A stretch of DNA of 64,000 bases from UBA6168 sp964442355 (GTDB lineage Bacteria > Bacteroidota > Bacteroidia > Chitinophagales > Saprospiraceae): NCBI GenBank assembly GCA_964442355.1, contig CAYTZS010000002.1, positions 1 through 64,000 of the forward strand, given 5' to 3'. Both the position numbers and the translations under genes were made by a program. Positions 17,174 through 25,354 of the stretch are shown piece after piece. The notes beneath the pieces were generated by a model. The model was not told the origin of the DNA. It saw only the letters and a list, made by a program, of their open reading frames with translations, and did no database searches. Position 1 is the stretch's first letter, and every line of letters begins with the position of its first letter.

Positions 17174-18382
17174 ATGTCGAAAAAAGTCCTAATCATCGGT
17201 GCTGGCGGCGTGGGCCGTGTGGTCGTTTACAAATGCGCACAGCACCCCGAAGTTTTTGGAGAAATCCTGCTGGCCAGCCGCACCAAGTCTAAGTGCGATG
17301 TGATAGCCGAGGCGGCCAAAGCCGCAACGGGCCACCAGCACATCACCACCGCTGCCATTGACGCTGAGGATGTGCCAGCATTGGCCAACCTCATCCGCCA
17401 GTTCCAGCCAGCGATGGTCATCAACGTGGCGTTGCCCTACCAAGACCTTACCATCATGGAGGCTTGCCTGCAAACTGGTGTTCATTACCTCGACACGGCC
17501 AACTATGAACCGAAGGACGTTGCAAAATTTGAGTACTCTTGGCAGTGGAAACTCCACGACCGCTTCAAGGAGGCAGGTTTGCTGGCTGTGCTCGGCTGTG
17601 GTTTCGACCCCGGCGTGACCAACATCTTCACCGCCCGTGCGGCCAAGCACCACTTCGACGAGATGCACACGCTCGACATTGTGGATGCCAACGCAGGCTC
17701 GCACGGCAAAGCGTTTGCCACCAATTTCAACCCAGAAATCAACATCCGGGAAATCACGCAGAAAGGCCGCTACTGGCAGGATGGCCAGTGGGTAGAGACC
17801 GAGCCGTTTGAAATCGGCAAGGCTATCAACTACCCGAACATCGGGCCACGTCAGTCGTACCTGCTCTTCCACGAGGAGTTGGAATCACTCGTAAAGCATT
17901 TCCCAACCCTCAAGCGTGCCCGCTTTTGGATGACCTTCGGCGAGGAATACCTGACGCACCTTCGGGTGATTCAAAACATCGGCATGGCGGGCATCGAGCC
18001 CATCAAATTCAACGGCATGGACATCGTGCCGCTGGAGTTCCTCAAAGCCGTGCTGCCAAACCCCGGCGACCTTGGCACCAATTACACCGGCTGGACGAGC
18101 ATCGGCTGCCGCATCAGCGGCATCAAGGATGGCCAACCGAAGACCTACTACATCTGGAACAATTGCAGCCACAAAGCCGCCTACGAAGAAACTGGCACCC
18201 AGGGCGTGAGCTACACGACGGGCGTGCCCGCCATGCTCGGTGCCATGATGATGCTCACTGGCGAGTGGACGGGCAAGGGCGTTTTCAACGTGGAGCAGTT
18301 CAACCCTGACCCGTTCTTGGCGAAGCTCGGTGAGTACGGCTTGCCTTGGGAGGAGGCCGTGAACATCGATTTGGAGATGTAA
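17174..18382 (+). CDS. Carboxy(nor)spermidine dehydrogenase, saccharopine dehydrogenase family
   Basis: 402-aa enzyme with an N-terminal Rossmann motif VLIIGAGGVGRVV (5-17) and saccharopine-dehydrogenase features (NVALPYQDLTIMEACLQTGVHYLDTANYEP; GCGFDPGVTNIF). It is followed directly by a carboxynorspermidine decarboxylase. The pair forms the alternative polyamine route: aspartate semialdehyde condenses with putrescine (or diaminopropane) to a carboxy-polyamine, reduced here with NADPH. This pairing is what separates it from lysine-pathway saccharopine dehydrogenases. Length is typical. Confidence 0.93.
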   Translation: MSKKVLIIGAGGVGRVVVYKCAQHPEVFGEILLASRTKSKCDVIAEAAKAATGHQHITTAAIDAEDVPALANLIRQFQPAMVINVALPYQDLTIMEACLQTGVHYLDTANYEPKDVAKFEYSWQWKLHDRFKEAGLLAVLGCGFDPGVTNIFTARAAKHHFDEMHTLDIVDANAGSHGKAFATNFNPEINIREITQKGRYWQDGQWVETEPFEIGKAINYPNIGPRQSYLLFHEELESLVKHFPTLKRARFWMTFGEEYLTHLRVIQNIGMAGIEPIKFNGMDIVPLEFLKAVLPNPGDLGTNYTGWTSIGCRISGIKDGQPKTYYIWNNCSHKAAYEETGTQGVSYTTGVPAMLGAMMMLTGEWTGKGVFNVEQFNPDPFLAKLGEYGLPWEEAVNIDLEM

Positions 18383-18395
18383 AAAAGCATGTTTT

Positions 18396-18426
18396 GCGGG
18401 CGGGCGGTTGAATATCGCCCGCCCGC
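18396..18426. terminator. GC-rich hairpin between nspD and nspC
   Basis: Perfect 11-bp stem GCGGGCGGGCG (18396-18406) with 18416-18426. No strong T-run follows, so it may attenuate or stabilise the mRNA end rather than terminate fully. Confidence 0.5.
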
Positions 18427-18468
18427 TTCGATTTGAGCGTTCTGTTTTTGCTTTAAATAACTCATTGA

Positions 18469-19635
18469 ATGTCAAATAAATACGCTGCTACCCCTTCTCC
18501 CGCCTTCGTCCTCGAAGAAGCCCTGCTCCGCAAAAACCTCGAACTCATCGCCGGGGTGCAGCGTGACGCAGGCGTCGAAATCATCTTGGCGCTGAAGGGC
18601 TTTTCCATGTGGAGCGTCTTTCCATTTGTGAAAAAATACCTGAGCGGCGCCACAGCCAGTTCGCTGAACGAAGCTCGGTTGATTTTCGAGGAAATGGGCT
18701 GCAAGGCCCATACCTACTGCGTGGCCTACCTGCCCGACGAGTTCGAGGAAATCATGCGGTACAGCTCGCACCTCGTGTTCAATTCGGTGGCGCAGTACGA
18801 GCGGTTTCGGCCACAGGTAGAGGCTTTATCGGAGAAAATCAGCTGTGGCATCCGCTGCAACCCGGAGTACTCGGAGGTGGAGACGGAACTCTACAACCCC
18901 GCAGCACCCGGCTCCCGCCTCGGAGAAGTGGATGCCGCTTTCGCCAACGGCCTGCCAGATGGCATCGAGGGGCTGCATTTTCATACGCTTTGTGAATCAA
19001 CGAGTTATGATTTGGAGAAGACGCTGGTGGCTTTCGAGCAGCGCTTCGGCCACCTCATTCCGAAGGTGAAATGGGTGAACATGGGCGGCGGCCACCTGAT
19101 GACCAAAAAGGGCTACGACACGGCGCATCTCGTTCGTGTTTTGAAGAATTTCAAGGAAAAATGGGGCGTGGAAGTGCTACTCGAACCCGGTAGTGCCATT
19201 GCTTGGGAGACCGGTGTACTCGTCAGCACCGTGCTCGACATCCACGAGAGCCGGGGTATCAAGACAGCCATCACCGACATCTCGTTCACGGGCCACATGC
19301 CCGATACGCTGGAAATGCCCTATCGCCCCCGCATCACACATGTTGACCAAAATGGCGAAGCTACACCGGCCACTGACCCCAATGGCGCTGGTTGGCAGTA
19401 CCGCATCGGCGGCGTGAGTTGCCTCTCCGGCGACTACATGAAGGAGTACGCCTTTTCAAAAGAACTGCAAGTCGGCGACCGCATCATCTTCGAAGACATG
19501 ATTCACTACACGATGGTGAAAACGACTACGTTCAATGGCGTTCGTCACCCAGACATCTGCATTTTGCGGGAAAATGGCGAATTGGAAGTGGTGAAACGGT
19601 TTGGGTTCGAAGACTATCGGAATCGGCTTTCGTGA
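18469..19635 (+). CDS. nspC: Carboxynorspermidine/carboxyspermidine decarboxylase
   Basis: 388-aa PLP enzyme of the alanine-racemase-fold decarboxylase family, converting carboxyspermidine (or carboxynorspermidine) to spermidine (or norspermidine). K43 in LALKGFSMWSVFP is the PLP Schiff-base lysine. GLHFHTLCES, KWVNMGGGHLMTKKGYD and LEPGSAIAWETG are family blocks; CLSGDYMKEYAF carries the catalytic cysteine region and the GDRIIFEDMIHYTMVKTTTFNG block completes the barrel. Located 86 nt after nspD. Confidence 0.96.
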   Translation: MSNKYAATPSPAFVLEEALLRKNLELIAGVQRDAGVEIILALKGFSMWSVFPFVKKYLSGATASSLNEARLIFEEMGCKAHTYCVAYLPDEFEEIMRYSSHLVFNSVAQYERFRPQVEALSEKISCGIRCNPEYSEVETELYNPAAPGSRLGEVDAAFANGLPDGIEGLHFHTLCESTSYDLEKTLVAFEQRFGHLIPKVKWVNMGGGHLMTKKGYDTAHLVRVLKNFKEKWGVEVLLEPGSAIAWETGVLVSTVLDIHESRGIKTAITDISFTGHMPDTLEMPYRPRITHVDQNGEATPATDPNGAGWQYRIGGVSCLSGDYMKEYAFSKELQVGDRIIFEDMIHYTMVKTTTFNGVRHPDICILRENGELEVVKRFGFEDYRNRLS

Positions 19636-19685
19636 GGTGGTTTGATAGGTTGGAAGAGCGCAAAGACAACTCAAACAACTAAAAT

Positions 19686-20126
19686 TCACACCCCAAACAT
19701 CGCTTTCATGCCCTCCCAAAGCGGCCGTTTCAGGGCTGGGGTGGCTTGTAGCTCGGCGAGGCTGGCGGAAAAAAGGTAGGTCACGCCGCCCAAACTGAGT
19801 GGCTGGTAGGGCTGAACGTTGAGGTTTAGCCCGGCCTGCTTGGGGCTAACACCGAAGAAAAGGGCATTCGAAAATCCCGCCTCATTGCGGAGCGAAGCAA
19901 AACTAAACGGCTGCTCGGTAGTTATCCAACAGACAAGTGCATCTTCTGCCATGTCAAACTTGGCGGCTTGCAGCATCTTGGACAGCAATTCTTTCAAGGC
20001 TGGCTCCTCTGCTCCCGCACATGCGACGAACAATCCCTTTTGGTTGTTTCCCATGCCTTCAGCTAACAGGTTTTCTTTCAGCGGGAAAACCTCAAAGTCC
20101 AAAATTCCGTTGGGCTGTGTGTTCAT
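19686..20126 (-). CDS. Conserved hypothetical protein
   Basis: 146-aa soluble protein without signal peptide. It has a middle block AGFSNALFFGVSPKQAGLNLNVQPYQPLSLGGVTYLFSASLAEL and ends LWEGMKAMFGV. The pattern vaguely recalls small Bacteroidota proteins related to the DNA polymerase III psi subunit (HolD), but this is a weak impression, not a call. Divergent from ilvE; about 120 nt separate the two starts. Confidence 0.65.
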   Translation of the reverse strand: MNTQPNGILDFEVFPLKENLLAEGMGNNQKGLFVACAGAEEPALKELLSKMLQAAKFDMAEDALVCWITTEQPFSFASLRNEAGFSNALFFGVSPKQAGLNLNVQPYQPLSLGGVTYLFSASLAELQATPALKRPLWEGMKAMFGV

Positions 20127-20215
20127 TTTTTGTCTTTTTTCAGAATTTTATTCCAAAACGATAATTTTTTAAGCCTATCTGATAGAATAAATTTTTTTAA
20201 AAACGTTTTTTGCCC

Positions 20216-20223
20216 TAATTTTG
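20216..20223 (+). promoter_or_regulatory. -7 promoter box (TAATTTTG) for ilvE
   Basis: Exact match to TAnnTTTG, 23 nt before the ilvE ATG, giving a very short leader with no room for an attenuator. Confidence 0.55.
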
Positions 20224-20246
20224 TGCAAAATTAAAAGAATTCGGAC

Positions 20247-21320
20247 ATGGAAATTAAAATAACAAAATCAAGCACCTCCCGCATCGCAGAAGTGGATTTC
20301 ACCAACCTTCCATTTGGTCGCAATTTTGCCGACCACATGTTTGTTTGCGACTACTTCGACGGCGAGTGGCGCAACCCCCGGATAGAGCCATTCCACAACT
20401 TCAGCCTTCACCCTGCAACGATGGCACTGCACTACGGTCAAGCCATTTTCGAGGGGATGAAAGCCTCGAAGACCCACGATGGCACACTGATGCTGTTTCG
20501 CCCGGAGCGCCATGCACACCGCATGAACATCTCTGCCCAGCGCCTCTGCATGCCAGAGTTCCCAGAGGATTTGTTCGTCGAGGGCCTGACCAAGCTCGTC
20601 AGCCTTGACCAAGCCTGGATACCAGAGGAGGAGGGCAGCGCCCTTTACATCCGTCCGACGATGATAGCCACCGACGAGTTCTTCGGCGTAAAACCATCAC
20701 AATCTTACAAATTTTTCATTTTCACTGGCCCTGTTGGCCCATATTACCCAAAACCTGTGCGGCTTTGGGCTGAAACCACCTACATCCGTGCGGCACAAGG
20801 TGGCACTGGCTTCGCAAAGGCTGCTGGCAACTACGCTGGGGCGCTTTATCCCGCCAAGCTTGCCCAAGACCGTGGTTTTGACCAATTGCTCTGGCTCGAT
20901 GCCAAAGAGTTCAAGTACATCCAAGAAAGCGGCACGATGAACGTCTTCTTCGTGATTGACGGTGTGACCATCACCCCGCCACTATCGGGCACCATCCTCG
21001 ACGGTGTGACCCGTGACTGCATCCTCGAAATCCTTCGCAGCGAGGGCAAGCCGGTTTCCGAACATCCCATCACCATTGACGAAGTGGTGGCCGCCTACCA
21101 CAACGGCACCCTGCAAGAGGCATTCGGTGCAGGTACTGCCGCCGTCGTTTCGCACGTCGCCGAAATTGGCTACAAGGACCTGCTGATGACCCTGCCGCCC
21201 GTGAGTGAGCGCAAAATCGGTACGCACGTGAAAGCAGTGATTGACGGCCTCCGTGCTGGCACCATTGCCGACAAATGGGGCTGGACTGCGCCAATTCACG
21301 CCGAGGAACTGGTTGCTTAA
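20247..21320 (+). CDS. ilvE: Branched-chain amino acid aminotransferase
   Basis: 357-aa class IV PLP aminotransferase exchanging amino groups between Val/Leu/Ile and 2-oxoglutarate. FEGMKASKTHDGTLMLFRPE, the PLP lysine K191 in GFAKAAGNYAG, LLWLDAKEFKYIQESGTMNVFF, and the phosphate-binding loop LSGTILDGVTRDCILEI are all visible. Length and sequence fit the larger, eukaryote-like BCAT subtype common in Bacteroidota. It stands alone, away from other ilv genes. Confidence 0.96.
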   Translation: MEIKITKSSTSRIAEVDFTNLPFGRNFADHMFVCDYFDGEWRNPRIEPFHNFSLHPATMALHYGQAIFEGMKASKTHDGTLMLFRPERHAHRMNISAQRLCMPEFPEDLFVEGLTKLVSLDQAWIPEEEGSALYIRPTMIATDEFFGVKPSQSYKFFIFTGPVGPYYPKPVRLWAETTYIRAAQGGTGFAKAAGNYAGALYPAKLAQDRGFDQLLWLDAKEFKYIQESGTMNVFFVIDGVTITPPLSGTILDGVTRDCILEILRSEGKPVSEHPITIDEVVAAYHNGTLQEAFGAGTAAVVSHVAEIGYKDLLMTLPPVSERKIGTHVKAVIDGLRAGTIADKWGWTAPIHAEELVA

Positions 21321-21322
21321 TT

Positions 21323-21397
21323 GAAAATGGAGAATGGGGAATTGAAAATTAAGGGTCACTGAACATTTTCAATTCTCCATTTTCAATCTCCATTCAC
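21323..21397. repeat. Word-hairpin element (GGAGAATG family)
   Basis: The left arm, with GAAAATGGAGAATGGGG-type words (21323-21351), follows the ilvE stop by 3 nt. The right arm (21363-21397) carries the inverse complement words ATTCTCCATTTTCAATC. It abuts the TTG start of the PfkB kinase. Same family as the in-gene element at 9015-9111. Confidence 0.8.
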
Positions 21398-21399
21398 CG

Positions 21400-22191
21400 T
21401 TGACCAACCACCATTCCCTGATTGTCGGGCATATCTGCCACGATAAAATTCCTGACGGATTCGTCCCCGGCGGCGCAGCTGCTTACGCCGGCCTTTTATC
21501 CCACCGCCTCGGCAACCCAACTGCTGTTCTGACTTCTTGGGGCAACGACTTTCAGTTCGCTTCGCAATTCGGCGAGCTTGACCTACACGTAGTGCCCTCG
21601 CAACAAACCACCGTTTTCGAAAATATTTACCAGCCCGATGGCCAGCGCATCCAGTACCTGCACAGCCGTGCTGCCCTGCTGACTCCCGCCGATTTGCCAA
21701 CGCACTGGCAAGCGCCCAAAACCGTCCTCCTCGGCCCCATCTGCGACGAAGTGAGCTTCGACTTCCTCGATTTTTTTGCTCAAAAAGACACTATCACCTG
21801 TGCTTGCCCGCAAGGTTGGATGCGGCAGTGGGACGCCCAAAACCTCGTGTCGCCGAAGCCCAATATTGACTGGCCGACGGTCGCAAAGGCCGACGTCATC
21901 TCCATGAGCATCGCCGATGTGGGCGGCGACTGGGCCGTGGTGCATGAAATCGCTGCTTGGTCGCCGCTGCTGCTCGTGACGCAGGGTGCGGAGGGCGTCA
22001 CGGTATTTGAGCGAGGGCAGCGCCGACACTTCCCTGCTCACCCCGTCGAGGAGCGCAACCCCACCGGGGCAGGCGATGTGTTCGCAGCGAGCTTCCTGCT
22101 GCGCTTTGCCGAGGGGCGGGATGTGGCTGCTGCTGTTGATTTTGCGCAGCGAACGGCGGCGGCGCATGTGGCGGAAAAATATTTGCTATGA
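21400..22191 (+). CDS. PfkB family carbohydrate/nucleoside kinase (TTG start)
   Basis: 263-aa sugar or nucleoside kinase. It begins MTNHHSLIVGHICHDKI and has the GGAAAYAG substrate motif near 29-36 and the C-terminal catalytic signature NPTGAGDVFAASFL with base D226. Shorter than ribokinase (about 300 aa) and lacking the lid, like inositol-kinase-type members. The start is TTG at 21400 because no ATG precedes the conserved N-terminus. The 5' end touches the word element. Substrate unknown. Confidence 0.85.
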   Translation: MTNHHSLIVGHICHDKIPDGFVPGGAAAYAGLLSHRLGNPTAVLTSWGNDFQFASQFGELDLHVVPSQQTTVFENIYQPDGQRIQYLHSRAALLTPADLPTHWQAPKTVLLGPICDEVSFDFLDFFAQKDTITCACPQGWMRQWDAQNLVSPKPNIDWPTVAKADVISMSIADVGGDWAVVHEIAAWSPLLLVTQGAEGVTVFERGQRRHFPAHPVEERNPTGAGDVFAASFLLRFAEGRDVAAAVDFAQRTAAAHVAEKYLL

Positions 22192-22195
22192 AGAG

Positions 22196-22226
22196 AAGCC
22201 TCGGCAGTGTGTGACTGCCGAGGCTT
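22196..22226. terminator. Bidirectional terminator between convergent genes
   Basis: 13-bp perfect stem (22196-22208 with 22214-22226), 5-nt loop, T-rich flanks on both sides, between the PfkB kinase (+) and the moeB-rhodanese gene (-). Confidence 0.8.
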
Positions 22227-22253
22227 TATTCTCCTCTTGAAAATTGAACTTCA

Positions 22254-23396
22254 TCAAACCGCCGGAACCGATGCGTCCACCTCCTTCGCCCAAGCGAGGA
22301 TGCCCCCTTTCAGGTTGTACAGGTTCTCGAACCCGAACAGGTCTTCCAGTTCCCGGATGGCCTTGGCGCTGCGCACGCCGCTGCGGCAGTGGACGACCAC
22401 TTTTTTATCCTTCGCAATGCGGTGGGCGGCGGCGCTGACGGAGCCGAGCGGAATCAACTCGCCGTCGAGGTTGGCGGTAGCGAACTCGTGGGGTTCCCGC
22501 ACGTCAATCAATTGGAAATCAGCGCCCTGCACTTGCCATTCGTAAAGTTCTTGCACCGTGATTTCTTTCACGGGCCGCAGTTCACCGGGCGATTCGAGGC
22601 CGCAGAACTGCTCGTAGTTGATGAGTTCCGTGATTTTGGTGTCTGGGCTTTTCTGCACTTTCAGGATGCGGGTCGTGAAGCTCGCTGCATCGAAAAGGAA
22701 AAGCCGCCCGGCGAGGGGTTCGCCCACGCCCGTCAGCACCTTGATGACCTCGCTGGCCTGCATGGAGCCGATGATGCCGGGCAATACGCCGAGCACGCCG
22801 CCTTCGGCGCAATTGGGCACGAGGCCCGGAGGGGGCGGTTCGGGGAACATGTCCCGGTAGTTCGGGCCACGCTCGCCATCGGCCAGCGGGTAGTTGAACA
22901 CGGACACCTGCCCCTCGAACTGAAAGATGGAGGCATAGACGTTCACCTTCCCGGCCAGCACACAGGCGTCGTTGACGAGGTAGCGGGTGGGGAAGTTGTC
23001 GGTGCCGTCGGCCACCACGTCGTAGTCCTTGACGAGTTCCAGCGCATTTTCACGGGTGAAACGGGTCTTGTACACCACGATGTCGAGGTGCGGGTTCAGC
23101 GCCAGCAGGCGTTCCCGTGCGGTTTCGGCTTTGGACTTCCCAATGTCGTCGGTGGTGAAAAGCACCTGGCGTTGGAGGTTGCTGTCGTCCACGGTATCGA
23201 AGTCCACGATGCCGATATGGCCGACCCCGGCGGCGGCCAAGTAGAGCAGCACTGGGCTGCCGAGGCCCCCGCTGCCGATGACGAGCACCCGGCCTGCCTT
23301 TAGTTTTTCTTGTCCCTGCAAGCCGAATTCCGGTATGGCGATGTGCCGTGCGTATCGGGCGATTTCAGCGGGAGACAAACTGTTGTTATTTGCCAT
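22254..23396 (-). CDS. MoeB/ThiF-type adenylyltransferase fused to rhodanese
   Basis: 380-aa E1-like enzyme that adenylates the C-terminal Gly of a ubiquitin-like sulfur carrier and, with its rhodanese domain, converts it to a thiocarboxylate. Residues 1-250: VLVIGSGGLGSPV ATP loop (38-50), R76, D131 in VADGTDNFPTR, C196 in NCAEGGVLG. Residues 275-380: rhodanese with C337 in VVVHCRSGVRSA. The usual CxxC zinc pairs of MoeB are not evident (only C265). The start at 23396 is preferred because the 24-residue extension is encoded by a repeat. As the last gene of the cysM-mec-cysO operon it most likely charges CysO. Confidence 0.94.
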   Translation of the reverse strand: MANNNSLSPAEIARYARHIAIPEFGLQGQEKLKAGRVLVIGSGGLGSPVLLYLAAAGVGHIGIVDFDTVDDSNLQRQVLFTTDDIGKSKAETARERLLALNPHLDIVVYKTRFTRENALELVKDYDVVADGTDNFPTRYLVNDACVLAGKVNVYASIFQFEGQVSVFNYPLADGERGPNYRDMFPEPPPPGLVPNCAEGGVLGVLPGIIGSMQASEVIKVLTGVGEPLAGRLFLFDAASFTTRILKVQKSPDTKITELINYEQFCGLESPGELRPVKEITVQELYEWQVQGADFQLIDVREPHEFATANLDGELIPLGSVSAAAHRIAKDKKVVVHCRSGVRSAKAIRELEDLFGFENLYNLKGGILAWAKEVDASVPAV

Positions 23397-23410
23397 GATG
23401 GATAAAATTT

Positions 23411-23482
23411 GTGTTTGGGTGTTTGAGTGTTTATGTGTTTGCGGTGCCTCGTAAACACTCAAACACATAAATACCCAAACAC
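23411..23482. repeat. Word-hairpin element, period 8 (GTGTTTGA family)
   Basis: Four 8-mers on the left (23411-23442) and four inverse complement 8-mers on the right (23451-23482), with an 8-nt loop. The outer words match perfectly; the second and third words appear in swapped order between the arms. It fills the gap between cysO and the moeB-rhodanese gene. Confidence 0.85.
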
Positions 23483-23485
23483 AAT

Positions 23486-23764
23486 TTAACGGCTGCCGCC
23501 AGCGATGGCAGGCACGATGCTAATCACTGCATTGGGTGCAACGGCGGTCGCCCCTTTTTCCAGTGAATTGATGTCCTCTTCGCCGAGATAGACCCGGATG
23601 AAAGAGCGGATGTTGCGGTTGTCGTCGAGCAAGTGGCGCTCCAAGCCCGTGTGGGTTTGGGTCAGTTGCTCGATGGCTTCCTGCACGGTGCTGCCCGTCG
23701 TTTCGAACGTACTGCTGTTGTCGGTAAATTTACGCAAAGGCGTTGGGATGATAATTTTTGCCAT
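23486..23764 (-). CDS. cysO: CysO/MoaD/ThiS-type sulfur carrier protein
   Basis: 92-aa beta-grasp (ubiquitin-like) carrier. It begins AKIIIPTPLRKFTDN and ends VPAIAGGSR: the functional di-glycine is G89-G90, followed by two extra residues, Ser-Arg. In the cysteine pathway described for Mycobacterium tuberculosis, CysO-thiocarboxylate donates sulfur to O-phosphoserine on CysM and Mec releases cysteine. In other systems (QbsE, HcyS) short C-terminal extensions after GG are trimmed by a JAMM peptidase first. The neighbouring mec gene could perform both steps (inference). Confidence 0.93.
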   Translation of the reverse strand: MAKIIIPTPLRKFTDNSSTFETTGSTVQEAIEQLTQTHTGLERHLLDDNRNIRSFIRVYLGEEDINSLEKGATAVAPNAVISIVPAIAGGSR

Positions 23765-23774
23765 TTTTTTATGA

Positions 23775-23868
23775 AGGTTTAGAGAGTTTAGGGAGGTTTA
23801 GGAGGTTTAATCGGGCAGTCGGCACAAGCCAACTAAACCTTCTAAACCTCTTTAAACCTTCTAAACCT
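23775..23868. repeat. Word-hairpin element (GGTTTAGA family)
   Basis: The left arm (23775-23809) has four GGTTTAG-type words; the right arm (23832-23868) has four CTAAACC-type words. The spacer is about 22 nt. It fills the gap between mec and cysO; the right arm runs into the 3' end of mec. Confidence 0.85.
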
Positions 23869-24304
23869 CAATATTTACATTTACAGTTTCTTCCAAAAAC
23901 ACCCGCTCCTCGTCCTTCAGCCGCCAGCTTTTCAGGTCGGCCACTTCGCCGTTCATCACGGAAACGATGACGTAGGAGAAGTAGGGCATTGCCACTGCCA
24001 AGTCATGCTCGGAGGCAATGGCCGGGTGGTTCGGGTGAGAGTGATAGACGCCGAGGAGCGTCGTATCATTTTGCAGCGCAAACTGCTCAGCCCGCAGGTA
24101 ATCCAGTGGCGAAATCTCGAACCGGCGGCGCTGGTCGCCATCCTTGCTGTTGGTCACGGGCACGGCGAGGGTGATTTGCCTGCCGTCTTCCTCCGACTCG
24201 TGGCCGTAGAGGAAGCCGCAGCATTCGTTCGGAAAGGCGGCGATGCCATCGGCGTTGATGGTTTCGACGGCTTCGGCGTTGATAGTTATTTTATGATGAC
24301 TCAT
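23861..24304 (-). CDS. mec: Mec-like JAMM (M67) metallopeptidase
   Basis: 147-aa zinc peptidase. The JAMM signature is complete: E27 in FPNECCGFLYG, then H88-S-H90-P with S98 and D101 (YHSHPNHPAIASEHD). Mec-type enzymes hydrolyse the CysO-cysteine adduct to release cysteine and free carrier, and relatives trim C-terminal extensions from carrier precursors. Position between cysM and cysO fits the first role, and the Ser-Arg extension of CysO suggests the second as well. Length is typical of bacterial stand-alone JAMM proteins. Confidence 0.94.
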   Translation of the reverse strand: MSHHKITINAEAVETINADGIAAFPNECCGFLYGHESEEDGRQITLAVPVTNSKDGDQRRRFEISPLDYLRAEQFALQNDTTLLGVYHSHPNHPAIASEHDLAVAMPYFSYVIVSVMNGEVADLKSWRLKDEERVFLEETVNVNIEV

Positions 24305-24317
24305 TTTGATATTAGAA

Positions 24318-24412
24318 TTGATAGGACACAGATGGAACTGATTTGACTGATTTCCACAGATTTTTTGGACAAAATCAGTTCAATCTGTCAAATCTGTGTT
24401 CTATCCTCTTTC
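24318..24412. repeat. Word-hairpin element (ACAGATTTGACTGATTT family)
   Basis: The left arm (24318-24360, words like CAGATGG, CTGATTTGA) and the right arm (24371-24412, words like CAATCTGTCAAATCTGTG) are imperfect inverse complements with a 10-nt spacer. It fills the gap between cysM and mec and reaches the last codons of cysM. Similar words recur at 42471-42563. Confidence 0.8.
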
Positions 24413-25349
24413 AACTAAAAATCCTTTCCATCACCTCTGCATACTTCTCCGCATTGTCGGCGAAGGTGGTGACGATGACGCCTTGTTCTATTTGCTCCGC
24501 CACCTTGATGGCACCGAGCAGGTTGGCTGCAGCTGATGGGCTAACGAGTAACCCCTCTTCCCTTGCCAGTGACCTCACCATGTCGTAAGTGTCAAGTGTG
24601 TCCACTTCGAGGAAGCGGTCTGCCAGTGAGCCGTCGTAGATTTTTGGGACGATGGCGGTCTCCAAGTGCTTCCAACCTTCAAGGCCGTGCATGGGGTTGT
24701 CGGGTTGCAAACCGATCAATTCAATGTCGGGGTTGAATTTTCGGAGGCCCCGACCTGTGCCAGTGAATGTGCCGGTCGTGCCCAAGCCTGCCACGAAATG
24801 CGTGATTTTGCCACAGGTCTGCTGCCAGATTTCTGGGGCCGTGGTTTCGTAGTGCGCCCGCCAGTTGTGGTCGTTGGCGTACTGGTCGGCGTAAAAGAAT
24901 TGGTCAGGTTGCTCTCGGTAAAGGCGCTTGGCTTCGAGTTGTGCGCCGTCTGTGCCATCAAAGCGTGAAGTGAAGACGATGTTCACGCCAAGCGATTGCA
25001 GAATTCGCTTACGTTCGGTGCTGGCATTTTCGGGGAGGCAGAGCGTCACTGGAATTTTCAGCGCTGCGCAAATGGCGGCATAAGCGATGCCCGTGTTGCC
25101 GCTAGTGGCGTCAAGCAGGTGTCTGCCTTGGCCGAGGTGCCCGTCCCGCAGGGCATTTTTGATGATGTTGAAAGCTGGGCGACTTTTCACGCTCCCGCCG
25201 AGTTGCTGCCACTCCAGCTTTGCGAAGATGCGGACACCGGGCTTTCGGAAGGCGTTGCGTATTTCATAAAGCGGCGTCTTTCCGACCAGTTGGCCGACTT
25301 GCAGCGTCTTTTCGACAGCAGAAACCGATGGATAAAGCAGGGTTGTCAT
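24411..25349 (-). CDS. cysM: Cysteine synthase (CysM type, sulfur-carrier dependent by context)
   Basis: 312-aa fold-type II PLP enzyme. The PLP lysine is K55 in LGGSVKSRPAF (SVKSR instead of the usual SVKDR), the substrate loop is TSGNTG (82-87), and VAGLGTTGTFTGTGRGL is the phosphate-binding region. Together with mec, cysO and the adenylyltransferase it matches the operon logic of mycobacterial CysM, which uses O-phosphoserine and thiocarboxylated CysO rather than free sulfide. That specificity is inferred from context. It is the first gene of the operon and is preceded by an attenuator-like leader (25466-25655). Confidence 0.93.
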   Translation of the reverse strand: MTTLLYPSVSAVEKTLQVGQLVGKTPLYEIRNAFRKPGVRIFAKLEWQQLGGSVKSRPAFNIIKNALRDGHLGQGRHLLDATSGNTGIAYAAICAALKIPVTLCLPENASTERKRILQSLGVNIVFTSRFDGTDGAQLEAKRLYREQPDQFFYADQYANDHNWRAHYETTAPEIWQQTCGKITHFVAGLGTTGTFTGTGRGLRKFNPDIELIGLQPDNPMHGLEGWKHLETAIVPKIYDGSLADRFLEVDTLDTYDMVRSLAREEGLLVSPSAAANLLGAIKVAEQIEQGVIVTTFADNAEKYAEVMERIFS

Positions 25350-25354
25350 CTTTT

